Below, one piece after another: positions 19,361 through 26,937 of a stretch of 64,000 bases of DNA (within the stretch, counting starts at the first letter, position 1; the number at the start of each line of letters is the position of its first letter). Position numbers and translations under genes: made by a program. Location of the stretch: assembly GCF_030684215.1 (NCBI RefSeq), contig NZ_JAUXOV010000070.1, positions 310,001 to 374,000 of the forward strand, given 5' to 3'. Origin of the DNA: Pseudotabrizicola sp. Lineage in GTDB: Bacteria > Pseudomonadota > Alphaproteobacteria > Rhodobacterales > Rhodobacteraceae. The notes beneath the pieces were generated by a model. The model did not search any database and had not been told where the DNA came from. It was given only the letters and a program-made list of their open reading frames with translations.

Positions 19361-19408
19361 CTATGGAAAATAGCACGGCTTTCTTAAAGTGAAAAACCTT
19401 TTCGAAAA
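19361..19408. promoter_or_regulatory. Candidate BhcR operator region
   Basis: The bhcR-bhcA gap contains a perfect 10-bp palindrome TTTTCGAAAA at 19399-19408 and an imperfect inverted repeat CTATGGAAAATAG at 19361-19373, both AT-rich in GC-rich surroundings. IclR regulators bind such short palindromes between divergent genes. The exact BhcR site is not known to me, so this is position-based inference. Confidence 0.4.
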
Positions 19409-19467
19409 AATTGTCTGGACGGGCTGAATATCCTACATTCGCTAGATCAGAGCTTGGAGGAGCCGCC

Positions 19468-20658
19468 ATGTATTCCCAGAACCCCGTCTTTATCCCAGGC
19501 CCGACAAACATGCCCGAGGTTATCCGCAAGGCGTGCGACATGCCGACCCTTGACCACCGCTCTCCGGCCTTTGCGCGGATGTTCAAACCAGCGGTGGCAG
19601 GGGTGCGGCGGGTGCTGAAGATGGATCAGGGTGAGGTGATCATCTTGCCATCCACCGGAACCGGCGGCTGGGAGGCGGCGATCAGCAATACGCTGTCGCC
19701 CGGTGATACCGTGCTGGCAGCGCGGTTCGGTATGTTCAGCCATCGCTGGATTGATATGTGCCAGCGGCATGGCCTGAATGTGCAGATCATTGAAACTCCA
19801 TGGGGGCAGGGTGCGCCGCTGGACAAGATCGAAGCCGCTCTGAAGGCCGACACCGGCGGTACGATCAAGGCTGTTTTGGCCACCCATAATGAGACCGCTA
19901 CCGGCGTCCGGTCCGACATTGCAGGCATTCGCCGTGCGATGGATGCGGCAGGCCATGGCGCGTTGTTTTTTGTGGATGGCGTCTCGTCCATCGGCTCTAT
20001 GCCATTCGAGATGAGCGCATGGGGCGTTGATATCGCGGTGGCGGGTAGCCAGAAGGGCTTTATGCTTCCGGCTGGTCTTGCCATTCTTGGCGTCGGACCA
20101 AGGGCGCTCGCAGCAATGGAAACCGCGACCCTGCCGCGCACCTTTTTCGACTTCCGCGACATGCTGAAAAGCTATGCTGCTGGCGGGTATCCCTATACGC
20201 CTTCGGTTGGCCTGATTGCGGGCCTTGCCCGCGCCATTGAGGTGCTGGAGGATGAGGGGCTGGAGGCGGTCTATGCCCGCCATCACCGTCTTGCAGAAGG
20301 GGTGCGCCGGGCTGTGGCGGCGTGGGGCATGACGCCTTGCGCTGTGTCGCCGGACCTGTATTCCGATACGATCACCGCTGTGGTTGTGCCCGAGGGCTGC
20401 AACGGCACCGATCTGGTGAAGTTGGCAGCGGACAAATACGGCGTGGCCTTCGGAGTGGGCTTGGGCGAAGTGGCGGGCAAAGTGTTTCGCATCGGACATC
20501 TGGGGATGCTGACCGATGTGATGGTCTTGTCTGGTCTCGCCACTGCCGAGATGTGCATGGCCGATCTGGGCTGGAATGTCCGGCTGGGGTCGGGTGTGGC
20601 AGCGGCGCAGGAATACTATCGCGGATCGGCCACAGCGATGGCCATTGCAGCAGAGTGA
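19468..20658 (+). CDS. bhcA: Aspartate-glyoxylate aminotransferase
   Basis: 396 residues, PLP-dependent class V. It transfers the amino group of aspartate to glyoxylate, giving oxaloacetate and glycine, the closing step of the beta-hydroxyaspartate cycle. MYSQNPVFIPGPTNMPEVIRKACDMPTLDHRSP is the typical start; the PLP lysine is K196 in VAGSQKGFMLPAG; FVDGVSSIG supplies the PLP-binding Asp. Start ATG 19468 has GGAGGAG just upstream. First gene of bhcABCD. Confidence 0.95.
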   Translation: MYSQNPVFIPGPTNMPEVIRKACDMPTLDHRSPAFARMFKPAVAGVRRVLKMDQGEVIILPSTGTGGWEAAISNTLSPGDTVLAARFGMFSHRWIDMCQRHGLNVQIIETPWGQGAPLDKIEAALKADTGGTIKAVLATHNETATGVRSDIAGIRRAMDAAGHGALFFVDGVSSIGSMPFEMSAWGVDIAVAGSQKGFMLPAGLAILGVGPRALAAMETATLPRTFFDFRDMLKSYAAGGYPYTPSVGLIAGLARAIEVLEDEGLEAVYARHHRLAEGVRRAVAAWGMTPCAVSPDLYSDTITAVVVPEGCNGTDLVKLAADKYGVAFGVGLGEVAGKVFRIGHLGMLTDVMVLSGLATAEMCMADLGWNVRLGSGVAAAQEYYRGSATAMAIAAE

Positions 20659-20670
20659 GGCGGAACCGCC

Positions 20671-20713
20671 GGGGGGCTGCCTGCCCCCCAGTCGATTGGT
20701 TTCTCGAACCAAT
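20671..20713. repeat. Two adjacent hairpins between bhcA and bhcB
   Basis: GGGGGGC (20671-20677) pairs with GCCCCCC (20683-20689); ATTGGTT (20695-20701) pairs with AACCAAT (20707-20713). The following TGGCGAAACCA also occurs in the allE-allA gap near 28992, after another CCCCCCAG. This points to a mobile palindromic element and not to a terminator, because the operon goes on. It may adjust bhcA against bhcB mRNA. Confidence 0.55.
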
Positions 20714-20760
20714 GGCGAAACCAACCTCGAGGACACTTGCAAACAGAAAATGGAACCAAG

Positions 20761-21732
20761 ATGAAGGATCTGCCTCCCATGTATGTGCCGACCTTTGACG
20801 ACGTAATCGCGGCCCATGACCGCATTCGCCCTTATATCCACCGTACTCCGGTTCTGACGTCGAGCTATTTCAACGAAATGACCGGGGCCGAGCTGTTCTT
20901 CAAATGCGAGAACTTTCAAAAAGCCGGTGCGTTCAAGGTTCGGGGGGCGTGCAATGCGGTGTTTGGCCTGACCGAGGAGCAGGCGGCGCTGGGCGTTTGC
21001 ACCCATTCCAGCGGCAATCATGCGCTGAGCCTGTCTTATGCGGCGGGTCGGCGCGGAATTCCCTGCAATGTTGTGATGCCACGCACGGCACCACAGGCCA
21101 AGAAAGATGCAGTGCGGGGCTACGGCGGGGTCATCACCGAATGTGAGCCTTCGACCACCAGCCGCGAAGAGGTGTTCGCACAAGTGCAGGCGCGTACAGG
21201 CGGCGAGTTTGTACACCCCTACAACGACCCACGCGTGGTGGCCGGGCAGGCGACCTGTTCGCGCGAACTGCTGGAACAGGTCGAGGATCTGGACGCCGTG
21301 ATTGCGCCTATCGGTGGCGGTGGCATGATCTCGGGCACTTGCCTTACCGTGAGTGCGCTTGCTCCGGGGATCGATGTTTATGCCGCCGAGCCGAAGAATG
21401 CGGATGACGCGTATCGCAGTTTCAAGGCGGGCCGGATCATTGCCGATGACGCACCCGAGACGGTGGCGGATGGGTTGAAGGTGCCGCTGAAGGATCTGAC
21501 ATGGCATTTCGTGTCAAACCATGTGGCCGACATCTTTACCGCGACGGAGGAGGAGATCATCGACGCGATGAAGATGACGTGGAAGCGGATGAAGATCGTG
21601 ATGGAGCCAAGCTGCGCCGTGCCGCTGGCGACCATTCTGAAGAACAAGGATGTTTTCCGGGGACGGCGCGTTGGCGTCATCATCACCGGGGGGAACGTCG
21701 ATCTGGACTCATTGCCTTGGATGAAAGGGTAA
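20761..21732 (+). CDS. bhcB: beta-hydroxyaspartate dehydratase
   Basis: 323 residues, serine/threonine-dehydratase fold with PLP. It dehydrates beta-hydroxyaspartate to iminosuccinate. PLP lysine K59 in CENFQKAGAFKVRGA; substrate loop HSSGNHALSLSYAA; phosphate-binding glycine loop IAPIGGGGMISG. ATG 20761 is chosen (GGAACCAAG upstream, MKDLPPMYVPTFDDV conserved); a TTG at 20737 would add eight non-conserved residues. 102 bp with two hairpins separate it from bhcA; bhcC begins 4 nt after it. Confidence 0.94.
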   Translation: MKDLPPMYVPTFDDVIAAHDRIRPYIHRTPVLTSSYFNEMTGAELFFKCENFQKAGAFKVRGACNAVFGLTEEQAALGVCTHSSGNHALSLSYAAGRRGIPCNVVMPRTAPQAKKDAVRGYGGVITECEPSTTSREEVFAQVQARTGGEFVHPYNDPRVVAGQATCSRELLEQVEDLDAVIAPIGGGGMISGTCLTVSALAPGIDVYAAEPKNADDAYRSFKAGRIIADDAPETVADGLKVPLKDLTWHFVSNHVADIFTATEEEIIDAMKMTWKRMKIVMEPSCAVPLATILKNKDVFRGRRVGVIITGGNVDLDSLPWMKG

Positions 21733-21736
21733 CGCT

Positions 21737-22900
21737 ATGAACAAGCATGCTGATTTTGAGGGCCTTGAAGTAGGCTATGACATTCCCGCCCTTCCGGGGA
21801 TGGATGAAGCAGATATCCAGACGCCTTGCCTTGTGCTGGATCTGGATGCGCTGGAGCGCAACATCAAGAAGATGGGCGACTATGCCCGCGCGCATGGGAT
21901 GCGTCACCGGGTGCACGGCAAGATGCACAAATCGGTGGACGTGGCCTTGTTGCAGGAAAGCCTTGGCGGGTCGGTCGGGGTGTGCTGCCAGAAGGTCAGC
22001 GAGGCCGAGGTTTTTGCCCGCGGCGGTATCAAGGATGTGCTGGTCAGCAATCAGGTGCGTGATCCGGCCAAGATTGACCGTCTGGCGCGGATGCCAAAGC
22101 TGGGGGCGCGGACGATCTGCTGCGTGGATATGCTGGACAATGTGGCCGACCTGTCGGCGGCGGCGATGCGGCATGGAACGCAAATCGAGTGTCTGGTAGA
22201 GATTGACTGCGGTGCCGGGCGGTGTGGTGTGAAAACAACGCCAGACGTGGTGGCTATTGCCAAGGCTGTGGAAGCCGCCCCGGGATTGAAGTTCGCCGGC
22301 ATTCAGGCCTATCAGGGGGCCATGCAGCATATGGACTCTTACGCCGACCGCAAGGCCAAGATTGAACTCGCGGTGGCGCAGGTCAAGGATGCGGTGGATA
22401 CGCTGAAAGCCGAGGGGATCGAGTGTGACATCGTCGGCGGCGGCGGTACCGGCAGCTATTATTTCGAGAGCACTTCGGGCGTTTACAACGAGCTGCAGTG
22501 CGGTTCCTATGCTTTCATGGATGCCGATTATGGCCGGATCCTCGACAAGGACGGCAAGCGCATCGATCAGGGCGAATGGGAGAATGCGCTGTTTATCCTG
22601 ACCAGCGTCATGAGCCACGCCAAGGCTGACAAGGCCATTGTCGATGCCGGGTTGAAGGCGCAATCGGTCGACTCTGGTCTGCCGGTCATCTTTGGCCGCA
22701 CTGACGTGAAATACGTCAAATGCAGCGACGAACATGGGGTGGTCGAAGATTTGCAGGGCGTGCTGAAGGTGAACGACAAGCTGCGGTTGGTGCCGGGGCA
22801 TTGTGACCCGACCTGCAACGTCCACGACTGGTATGTGGGCGTGCGTGGCGGCAAGGTTGAAGTGGTCTGGCCGGTCAGCGCGCGTGGCAAGGCCTATTGA
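21737..22900 (+). CDS. bhcC: beta-hydroxyaspartate aldolase
   Basis: 387 residues, D-threonine-aldolase/alanine-racemase-type barrel. It condenses glycine and glyoxylate to beta-hydroxyaspartate. IQTPCLVLDLDALERNI is the family start; the PLP lysine is probably K62 in HRVHGKMHKS. The metal-binding site of the D-threonine-aldolase family fits PGHCDPTCNVHDWYVGVRGG near the C-terminus. Start ATG 21737, 4 nt after bhcB. Confidence 0.94.
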   Translation: MNKHADFEGLEVGYDIPALPGMDEADIQTPCLVLDLDALERNIKKMGDYARAHGMRHRVHGKMHKSVDVALLQESLGGSVGVCCQKVSEAEVFARGGIKDVLVSNQVRDPAKIDRLARMPKLGARTICCVDMLDNVADLSAAAMRHGTQIECLVEIDCGAGRCGVKTTPDVVAIAKAVEAAPGLKFAGIQAYQGAMQHMDSYADRKAKIELAVAQVKDAVDTLKAEGIECDIVGGGGTGSYYFESTSGVYNELQCGSYAFMDADYGRILDKDGKRIDQGEWENALFILTSVMSHAKADKAIVDAGLKAQSVDSGLPVIFGRTDVKYVKCSDEHGVVEDLQGVLKVNDKLRLVPGHCDPTCNVHDWYVGVRGGKVEVVWPVSARGKAY

Positions 22901-22921
22901 TCAGCGGCTATTGATCCTGAA

Positions 22922-22980
22922 CGGAGGCTTTGGCGGATCCGTCGGAGCCTCCGGCGGGGATATTTAAGAACAGAAAATGA
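22922..22980. repeat. Palindromic intergenic element between bhcC and bhcD
   Basis: CGGAGGCT (22922-22929) pairs with AGCCTCCG (22946-22953) around an inner palindrome CGGATCCG. CGGCGGGGATATTTAAGAAC follows, a core also found in the other dispersed elements of the window. The bhcD gene starts 14 nt after the element. Confidence 0.55.
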
Positions 22981-22993
22981 GGGGGCCTTGCCC

Positions 22994-23953
22994 ATGTTGA
23001 TCGTGCCTGAAGCGTTGATTGCCGGATTGGTGTCGCCGGAAGATGCCTTTGCGGCGGTGGAGGCGACCTTTGCCGCCATGTCGCGCGGCGAGGCCTATAA
23101 TTTCGCGGTGGTGCGTGAGGCGCTGGGCGAGGGGCGTCAATACGGGTTCAAATCCGGGCTGGACCGGTCAGCCGGGCAGTTGGGGGTGAAGGCTGGGGGA
23201 TATTTTCCGGGCAATGCCGCTCGCGGGATCATCAACCACCAGTCCACTGTCTTTCTGTTCGACCCCGAGACCGGCCAGCCAACGGCCATGGTCGGCGGAG
23301 GCTTGTTGACCGCGTTGCGCACAGCGGCAGCCAGCGCAATTTCTATAGGCCGGTTGGCGCGCACCGATGCCAAGGTGCTGGGCATGGTGGGGGCAGGCCA
23401 TCAGGCCGGGTTCCAACTGCGTGCAGCAGCGCGGGTGCGGGCGTTCGAGCGGGTGATCGCATGGAACCTGCACCCTGATATGTTGGGGGGGTTGGCACGG
23501 ATTGCCGCCGAGCTTGGCCTGCCGTTCGAGGCGGTATCGCTGGAGCGGATGGTGGAGGCTGATGTGATCGTGACGATCACATCTTCGCCCGCCGCCAGCT
23601 TGCTGAACGCGCATGTCTCTGACGGCACGCATCTGGCCTGCATGGGCACGGACACAAAGGGCAAGCAAGAAGTGGATCCGGCGCTGCTGGGGCGCGCTTG
23701 GGTGTTCACGGATGAGGTCGCGCAATCGGTGTCGATCGGCGAGGCGCAGCATGCGGTGGCCCTGGGCCTACTGGATGCAACGGCGATCACGCCTTTGGGC
23801 GATGTGGTGACCGGACGCCATCCGGGACGGCGTTCAGCGGATGAGGTGACACTGTTTGACGGCACAGGCGTCGGTCTGCAGGATCTGGCCGTGGCCGCTA
23901 TGGCGGTGCGCCGGGCACAAGAGCGCGGGCAGGGCCTGCTGGTTGAGGTCTGA
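22994..23953 (+). CDS. bhcD: Iminosuccinate reductase
   Basis: 319 residues, ornithine cyclodeaminase/mu-crystallin family. It reduces iminosuccinate to L-aspartate with NADH and so regenerates the amino donor for BhcA. NAD-binding loop LGMVGAGHQAGFQLRAAARVR; FKSGLDRS and GMGTDTKGKQEVDP-like segment (ACMGTDTKGKQEVDPALL) are family blocks. Start ATG 22994; TTG 22988 would add two residues. Last gene of the cycle operon. Confidence 0.93.
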   Translation: MLIVPEALIAGLVSPEDAFAAVEATFAAMSRGEAYNFAVVREALGEGRQYGFKSGLDRSAGQLGVKAGGYFPGNAARGIINHQSTVFLFDPETGQPTAMVGGGLLTALRTAAASAISIGRLARTDAKVLGMVGAGHQAGFQLRAAARVRAFERVIAWNLHPDMLGGLARIAAELGLPFEAVSLERMVEADVIVTITSSPAASLLNAHVSDGTHLACMGTDTKGKQEVDPALLGRAWVFTDEVAQSVSIGEAQHAVALGLLDATAITPLGDVVTGRHPGRRSADEVTLFDGTGVGLQDLAVAAMAVRRAQERGQGLLVEV

Positions 23954-24038
23954 GGCCAAAACCTTGTCCGGGTGACAAAGCGGTGCTTGCCTGCGACGTG
24001 GTGGCGTGCTGATCCTGCCGCAGGATATGGGGTGCATC

Positions 24039-25013
24039 ATGCGGGTTTTCATCAACGGCTTTGGCCGGATTGGCCGATCAGTCTTGCGGGCATGGGCCGC
24101 GAACCCGGCACAATGGCCGGGGTTGGATGTGGTGGGGGTCAATGACATCGCCCCGCCAGAAATGTGCGCGCATCTGTTTGAATATGACAGCGTATTCGGC
24201 CCTTGGCGCGGAACTGTAGCGCTGGATGGCGGGGCTTTGGTCGTGAACGGTCGCGCCATCGCGCTGCACCAGAGCGCGGATCTGTCAGGCCTCGATCTGC
24301 GCGGCGTTGATGTGGTGATGGAATGCACCGGGCGGGCTGATTGCGACGATGTTGCCAAAGGCGGCTTGCGTGGTGGCGCGCGGCGGGTGCTGATCTCTGG
24401 CCCGTCACAAGCGGCAGAGGTGACGGTGGTGCTGGGCGCAAATGACGATTCCCTGACCAATCAGACGCTTGTCTCAAACGCTTCCTGCACGACCAATGCG
24501 CTCGCGCCTCTGGTGCGGTTGATCCACCGGGAATGGGGAGTAGTCACGGGGTCTATGACGACGATCCATTGCTACACCGGCAGCCAGCCGACGGTGGATG
24601 CACCCGCTGCCGATTACGCTCGGTCACGCGCGGCGGCCTTGTCGATGGTGCCAACCACCACAAGCGCCTCGCGCCTTTTGGACCGGGTGCTGCCCGAAAT
24701 TTCCGGCCGGATCGAAGGTTCTGCCGTGCGGGTGCCGGTGGCGAGCGTGTCTTGCGTAGATCTGGTCGTGATGACCGAACGCCGCATGACAGTGCCGCAA
24801 GTGAACGCGGCCTTTCATGCGGCGGGGGGCGTTATCGGCGTGACCGACCGCGCATTGGTTTCCACCGATCTTCGCGCACGACCCGAAAGCATAGTGATGG
24901 CAATGCCGGAAACGCGGCTGACTGCCGGGGGCTTGCTGCGGGTCTTTGGCTGGTATGATAACGAGTGGGGGTTTTCCAACCGGATGCTGGATGTCGCGCT
25001 GCGTATGGCGTGA
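24039..25013 (+). CDS. gap: Glyceraldehyde-3-phosphate dehydrogenase, type I
   Basis: 324 residues, slightly shorter than the usual 333-335. NAD-binding start MRVFINGFGRIGRSVLRAW; catalytic Cys in SNASCTTNALAPL; catalytic His in TIHCYTGSQPTVD; C-terminal GWYDNEWGFSNRML. ATG 24039 is preceded by GGGGTG; the frame is open back to GTG 24006. It lies 85 bp after bhcD on the same strand and may be read through from the bhc operon. It could equally be an erythrose-4-phosphate-type enzyme; the main glycolytic gap copy may be elsewhere. Confidence 0.88.
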   Translation: MRVFINGFGRIGRSVLRAWAANPAQWPGLDVVGVNDIAPPEMCAHLFEYDSVFGPWRGTVALDGGALVVNGRAIALHQSADLSGLDLRGVDVVMECTGRADCDDVAKGGLRGGARRVLISGPSQAAEVTVVLGANDDSLTNQTLVSNASCTTNALAPLVRLIHREWGVVTGSMTTIHCYTGSQPTVDAPAADYARSRAAALSMVPTTTSASRLLDRVLPEISGRIEGSAVRVPVASVSCVDLVVMTERRMTVPQVNAAFHAAGGVIGVTDRALVSTDLRARPESIVMAMPETRLTAGGLLRVFGWYDNEWGFSNRMLDVALRMA

Positions 25014-25068
25014 TCGCATGCGGCCCGGTCTCTTCGGCATGTCACAAAGCGACAGACGGATTTGCTGC

Positions 25069-25093
25069 TTGCCAAGTACTCCCGCCGGAGGCG
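25069..25093. repeat. Copy of dispersed GCCAAG-TACTCCCG intergenic element
   Basis: TTGCCAAGTACTCCCGCCGGAGGCG follows the gap stop codon. It contains the palindrome CGCCGGAGGCG-like end and the CCAAG/TACTCC arms seen in the elements at 42871, 51887 and 53961. Confidence 0.45.
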
Positions 25094-25104
25094 CGGATCT
25101 GACA

Positions 25105-26340
25105 TCAGGGACGGGGGGGGCGTGTCTCGTCTGTGGTGGGGGTCAGCCCATAGCGCGCGGCAAGGCCCCACACATGGGCGGGGATCATGTTTTTCATGCG
25201 GGCCGGATGGGTGCGGCGCAGGTGAAGGATGGTCTCGACCGCCTTCATCTCGACCCGTGCGCGCGCAAACTCCAGACCCTTTGGGCCAAAGCGGCGTTGC
25301 AGAATGCTGACCAGCGGGCGCAGCCAGTCTGGCATACGGCGCACCGGCAGGCCACCAGCGGCGCGGGCGGTGTTTTCCATGAACCCTTTGACGGCACCAA
25401 AGCGCGTGCCGGAATCGGCTAGCTGCGCGGTGGTCAACTGCGGGGTGAGAAGTGACAAAAGCTCGGCTCCGCGCGCATTGCGGGCGATGATCCACTGATC
25501 GCCATCGCCGCCCATATAGCCCACGGTGATATCGGCAAGCCGGTTGGTATAATCCACACAGGTCTTGCAGGTCATTGGGAAGAAGTCTGGTGGCAGCTGG
25601 CTGATCGGCAGTTGCAAAAACGGAATAAGGCGTGGTTTGCGGCCATCGTCAAAGCGCAGCTCCACCCTGAAATCGGCGCGGAACTCCAGATAGCTGATGG
25701 TACCTGGCGCTTTGTCCAGCAGGTTCAGGAATGTGTGGAAATTCTCGGTCGTGGTGTTGTCGGAACAGGGGGTGCCGATGATGTAGAGCGCGTCCAGCCC
25801 CAGTTCCGTCTCCAGCGCTCGCAGGGCATAGGTCTGGCAGGGAATACCGATCATCGCCAGCCGCTTGTGTCCGGCGGCGCGGGCGGGTTCCAGCAGGGCA
25901 AGAGTGGGCGCCCAGCCCATGCGCATGCCTCGGGCCTTTGCCATGTCAGCGGGGTTGGTGATGATGGCGGGAAGCGGCTTCCAGCGGTCGGCGGGGTCTG
26001 GGAGGACGGTCAGCACCGCATCAACCAGCCCGTGTTCCAGCAATCTGGCGGCAAGGGATGTGGTGATGCCTGTCCATTGTGCGCCGGGGGCAGGGTTGGT
26101 CAGCCGGGCGCGCAGCATGCTGTGTATGACGCCGAAAAAAGCCTCATCCGTGTCGGGATTGGCATTGCGGCCATGGGCGCGGGCTTCCAGAGTTGGATAG
26201 TCCGGCGCAATGAACTGACAGGCACGACCACAGGCGCGGCCATCACCAAGGCGCGACACGCCGCAATCGGTGCAAAGGCCATCACGGGGCGCGCCGGGAA
26301 GAATAGGAATCTGCGGACCCGGGCGGAATTGATCAAGCAT
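25105..26340 (-). CDS. FrhB/BciB-like iron-sulfur flavoprotein (coenzyme F420 hydrogenase beta family)
   Basis: 411 residues. The N-terminus has a cysteine cluster CTDCGVSRLGDGRACGRAC; a second one, MTCKTCVDYTNRLADITVGYMGG, lies in the C-terminal half, as in FrhB and in ferredoxin-dependent divinyl-chlorophyllide reductase BciB. ARAHGR..NPDTDEAFFGV and MIGIPCQTYALRALE are further family blocks. The enzyme probably has [4Fe-4S] clusters and a flavin. No photosynthesis gene is in the window, so a BciB role is not supported by context. Start ATG 26340 has AGGAG upstream. Confidence 0.7.
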   Translation of the reverse strand: MLDQFRPGPQIPILPGAPRDGLCTDCGVSRLGDGRACGRACQFIAPDYPTLEARAHGRNANPDTDEAFFGVIHSMLRARLTNPAPGAQWTGITTSLAARLLEHGLVDAVLTVLPDPADRWKPLPAIITNPADMAKARGMRMGWAPTLALLEPARAAGHKRLAMIGIPCQTYALRALETELGLDALYIIGTPCSDNTTTENFHTFLNLLDKAPGTISYLEFRADFRVELRFDDGRKPRLIPFLQLPISQLPPDFFPMTCKTCVDYTNRLADITVGYMGGDGDQWIIARNARGAELLSLLTPQLTTAQLADSGTRFGAVKGFMENTARAAGGLPVRRMPDWLRPLVSILQRRFGPKGLEFARARVEMKAVETILHLRRTHPARMKNMIPAHVWGLAARYGLTPTTDETRPPRP

Positions 26341-26431
26341 GGCATCTCCTGCATTGCAGGTAGAATAGAGGTGTCAGAAAGAAATGACAGTCTCTTATGT
26401 AAAGAGGCACTGACTTTTGGAGGAATGGACC

Positions 26432-26875
26432 ATGACGCTTCAGATACGCAAAGCAAGGACCGGTGATTTTGCAGGCTGGTCAACGCTTTATGCAGGCTAC
26501 GCCGCGTTTTACGAGGTTGAGCAGACCGAGGCGATGCGCGAGCGCGTTTGGGGCTGGGTGAACGATCCGGCACATGAGGTAGAGGGGTTTGTGGCCGAAC
26601 AGGATGGTCAACTGGTGGGGCTGGCGCATTTCCGCGCCTTTGCGCGGCCTTTGTCTGCCAGTGAAGGCGGGTTTCTGGATGATCTGTTTGTCAGCCCTGA
26701 GGCGCGGGGCAGTGGGACTGCAGCGGCCTTGATTGCGGCGATCAAAGCCGAAGGGCAAAGCCGGGGCTGGACCGTCATTCGCTGGATCACGGCTGAGAAC
26801 AATGCGCGCGCGCGGGGTCTGTATGATCAGATTGCCACAGCCACGGCCTGGGTGACCTATGACCTGAAGCTGTAA
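26432..26875 (+). CDS. GNAT family N-acetyltransferase
   Basis: 147 residues. Acetyl-CoA motif A reads FLDDLFVSPEARGSGTAAALIAAI (Q/RxxGxG/A variant ARGSGTA), and motif B EGQSRGWTVIRWITAENNARARGLYDQIA. Start ATG 26432 with GGAGGAA directly upstream. Substrate not known; the closest look is diamine/amino-acid acetyltransferases. Single gene, divergent from the FrhB-like gene. Confidence 0.88.
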   Translation: MTLQIRKARTGDFAGWSTLYAGYAAFYEVEQTEAMRERVWGWVNDPAHEVEGFVAEQDGQLVGLAHFRAFARPLSASEGGFLDDLFVSPEARGSGTAAALIAAIKAEGQSRGWTVIRWITAENNARARGLYDQIATATAWVTYDLKL

Positions 26876-26898
26876 CGTCGCAAAAACATAAAGCGCAC

Positions 26899-26921
26899 AA
26901 GCCGCAGGCAAGCTGCGGCTT
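26899..26921. terminator. Hairpin between convergent GNAT and permease genes
   Basis: AAGCCGCAG (26899-26907) pairs with CTGCGGCTT (26913-26921) over five bases. On the minus strand it is followed by GCGCTTTATGTTTTTG, T-rich after a short spacer, so it suits the permease transcript best. Confidence 0.6.
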
Positions 26922-26937
26922 ATGCTGCATTCAGGTG

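Noticed and set aside
19447-21507. A 686-codon open frame on the minus strand across bhcA and bhcB
   Set aside because: It is antisense to two certain enzymes, has no family-like motifs, and is expected from high GC third positions.
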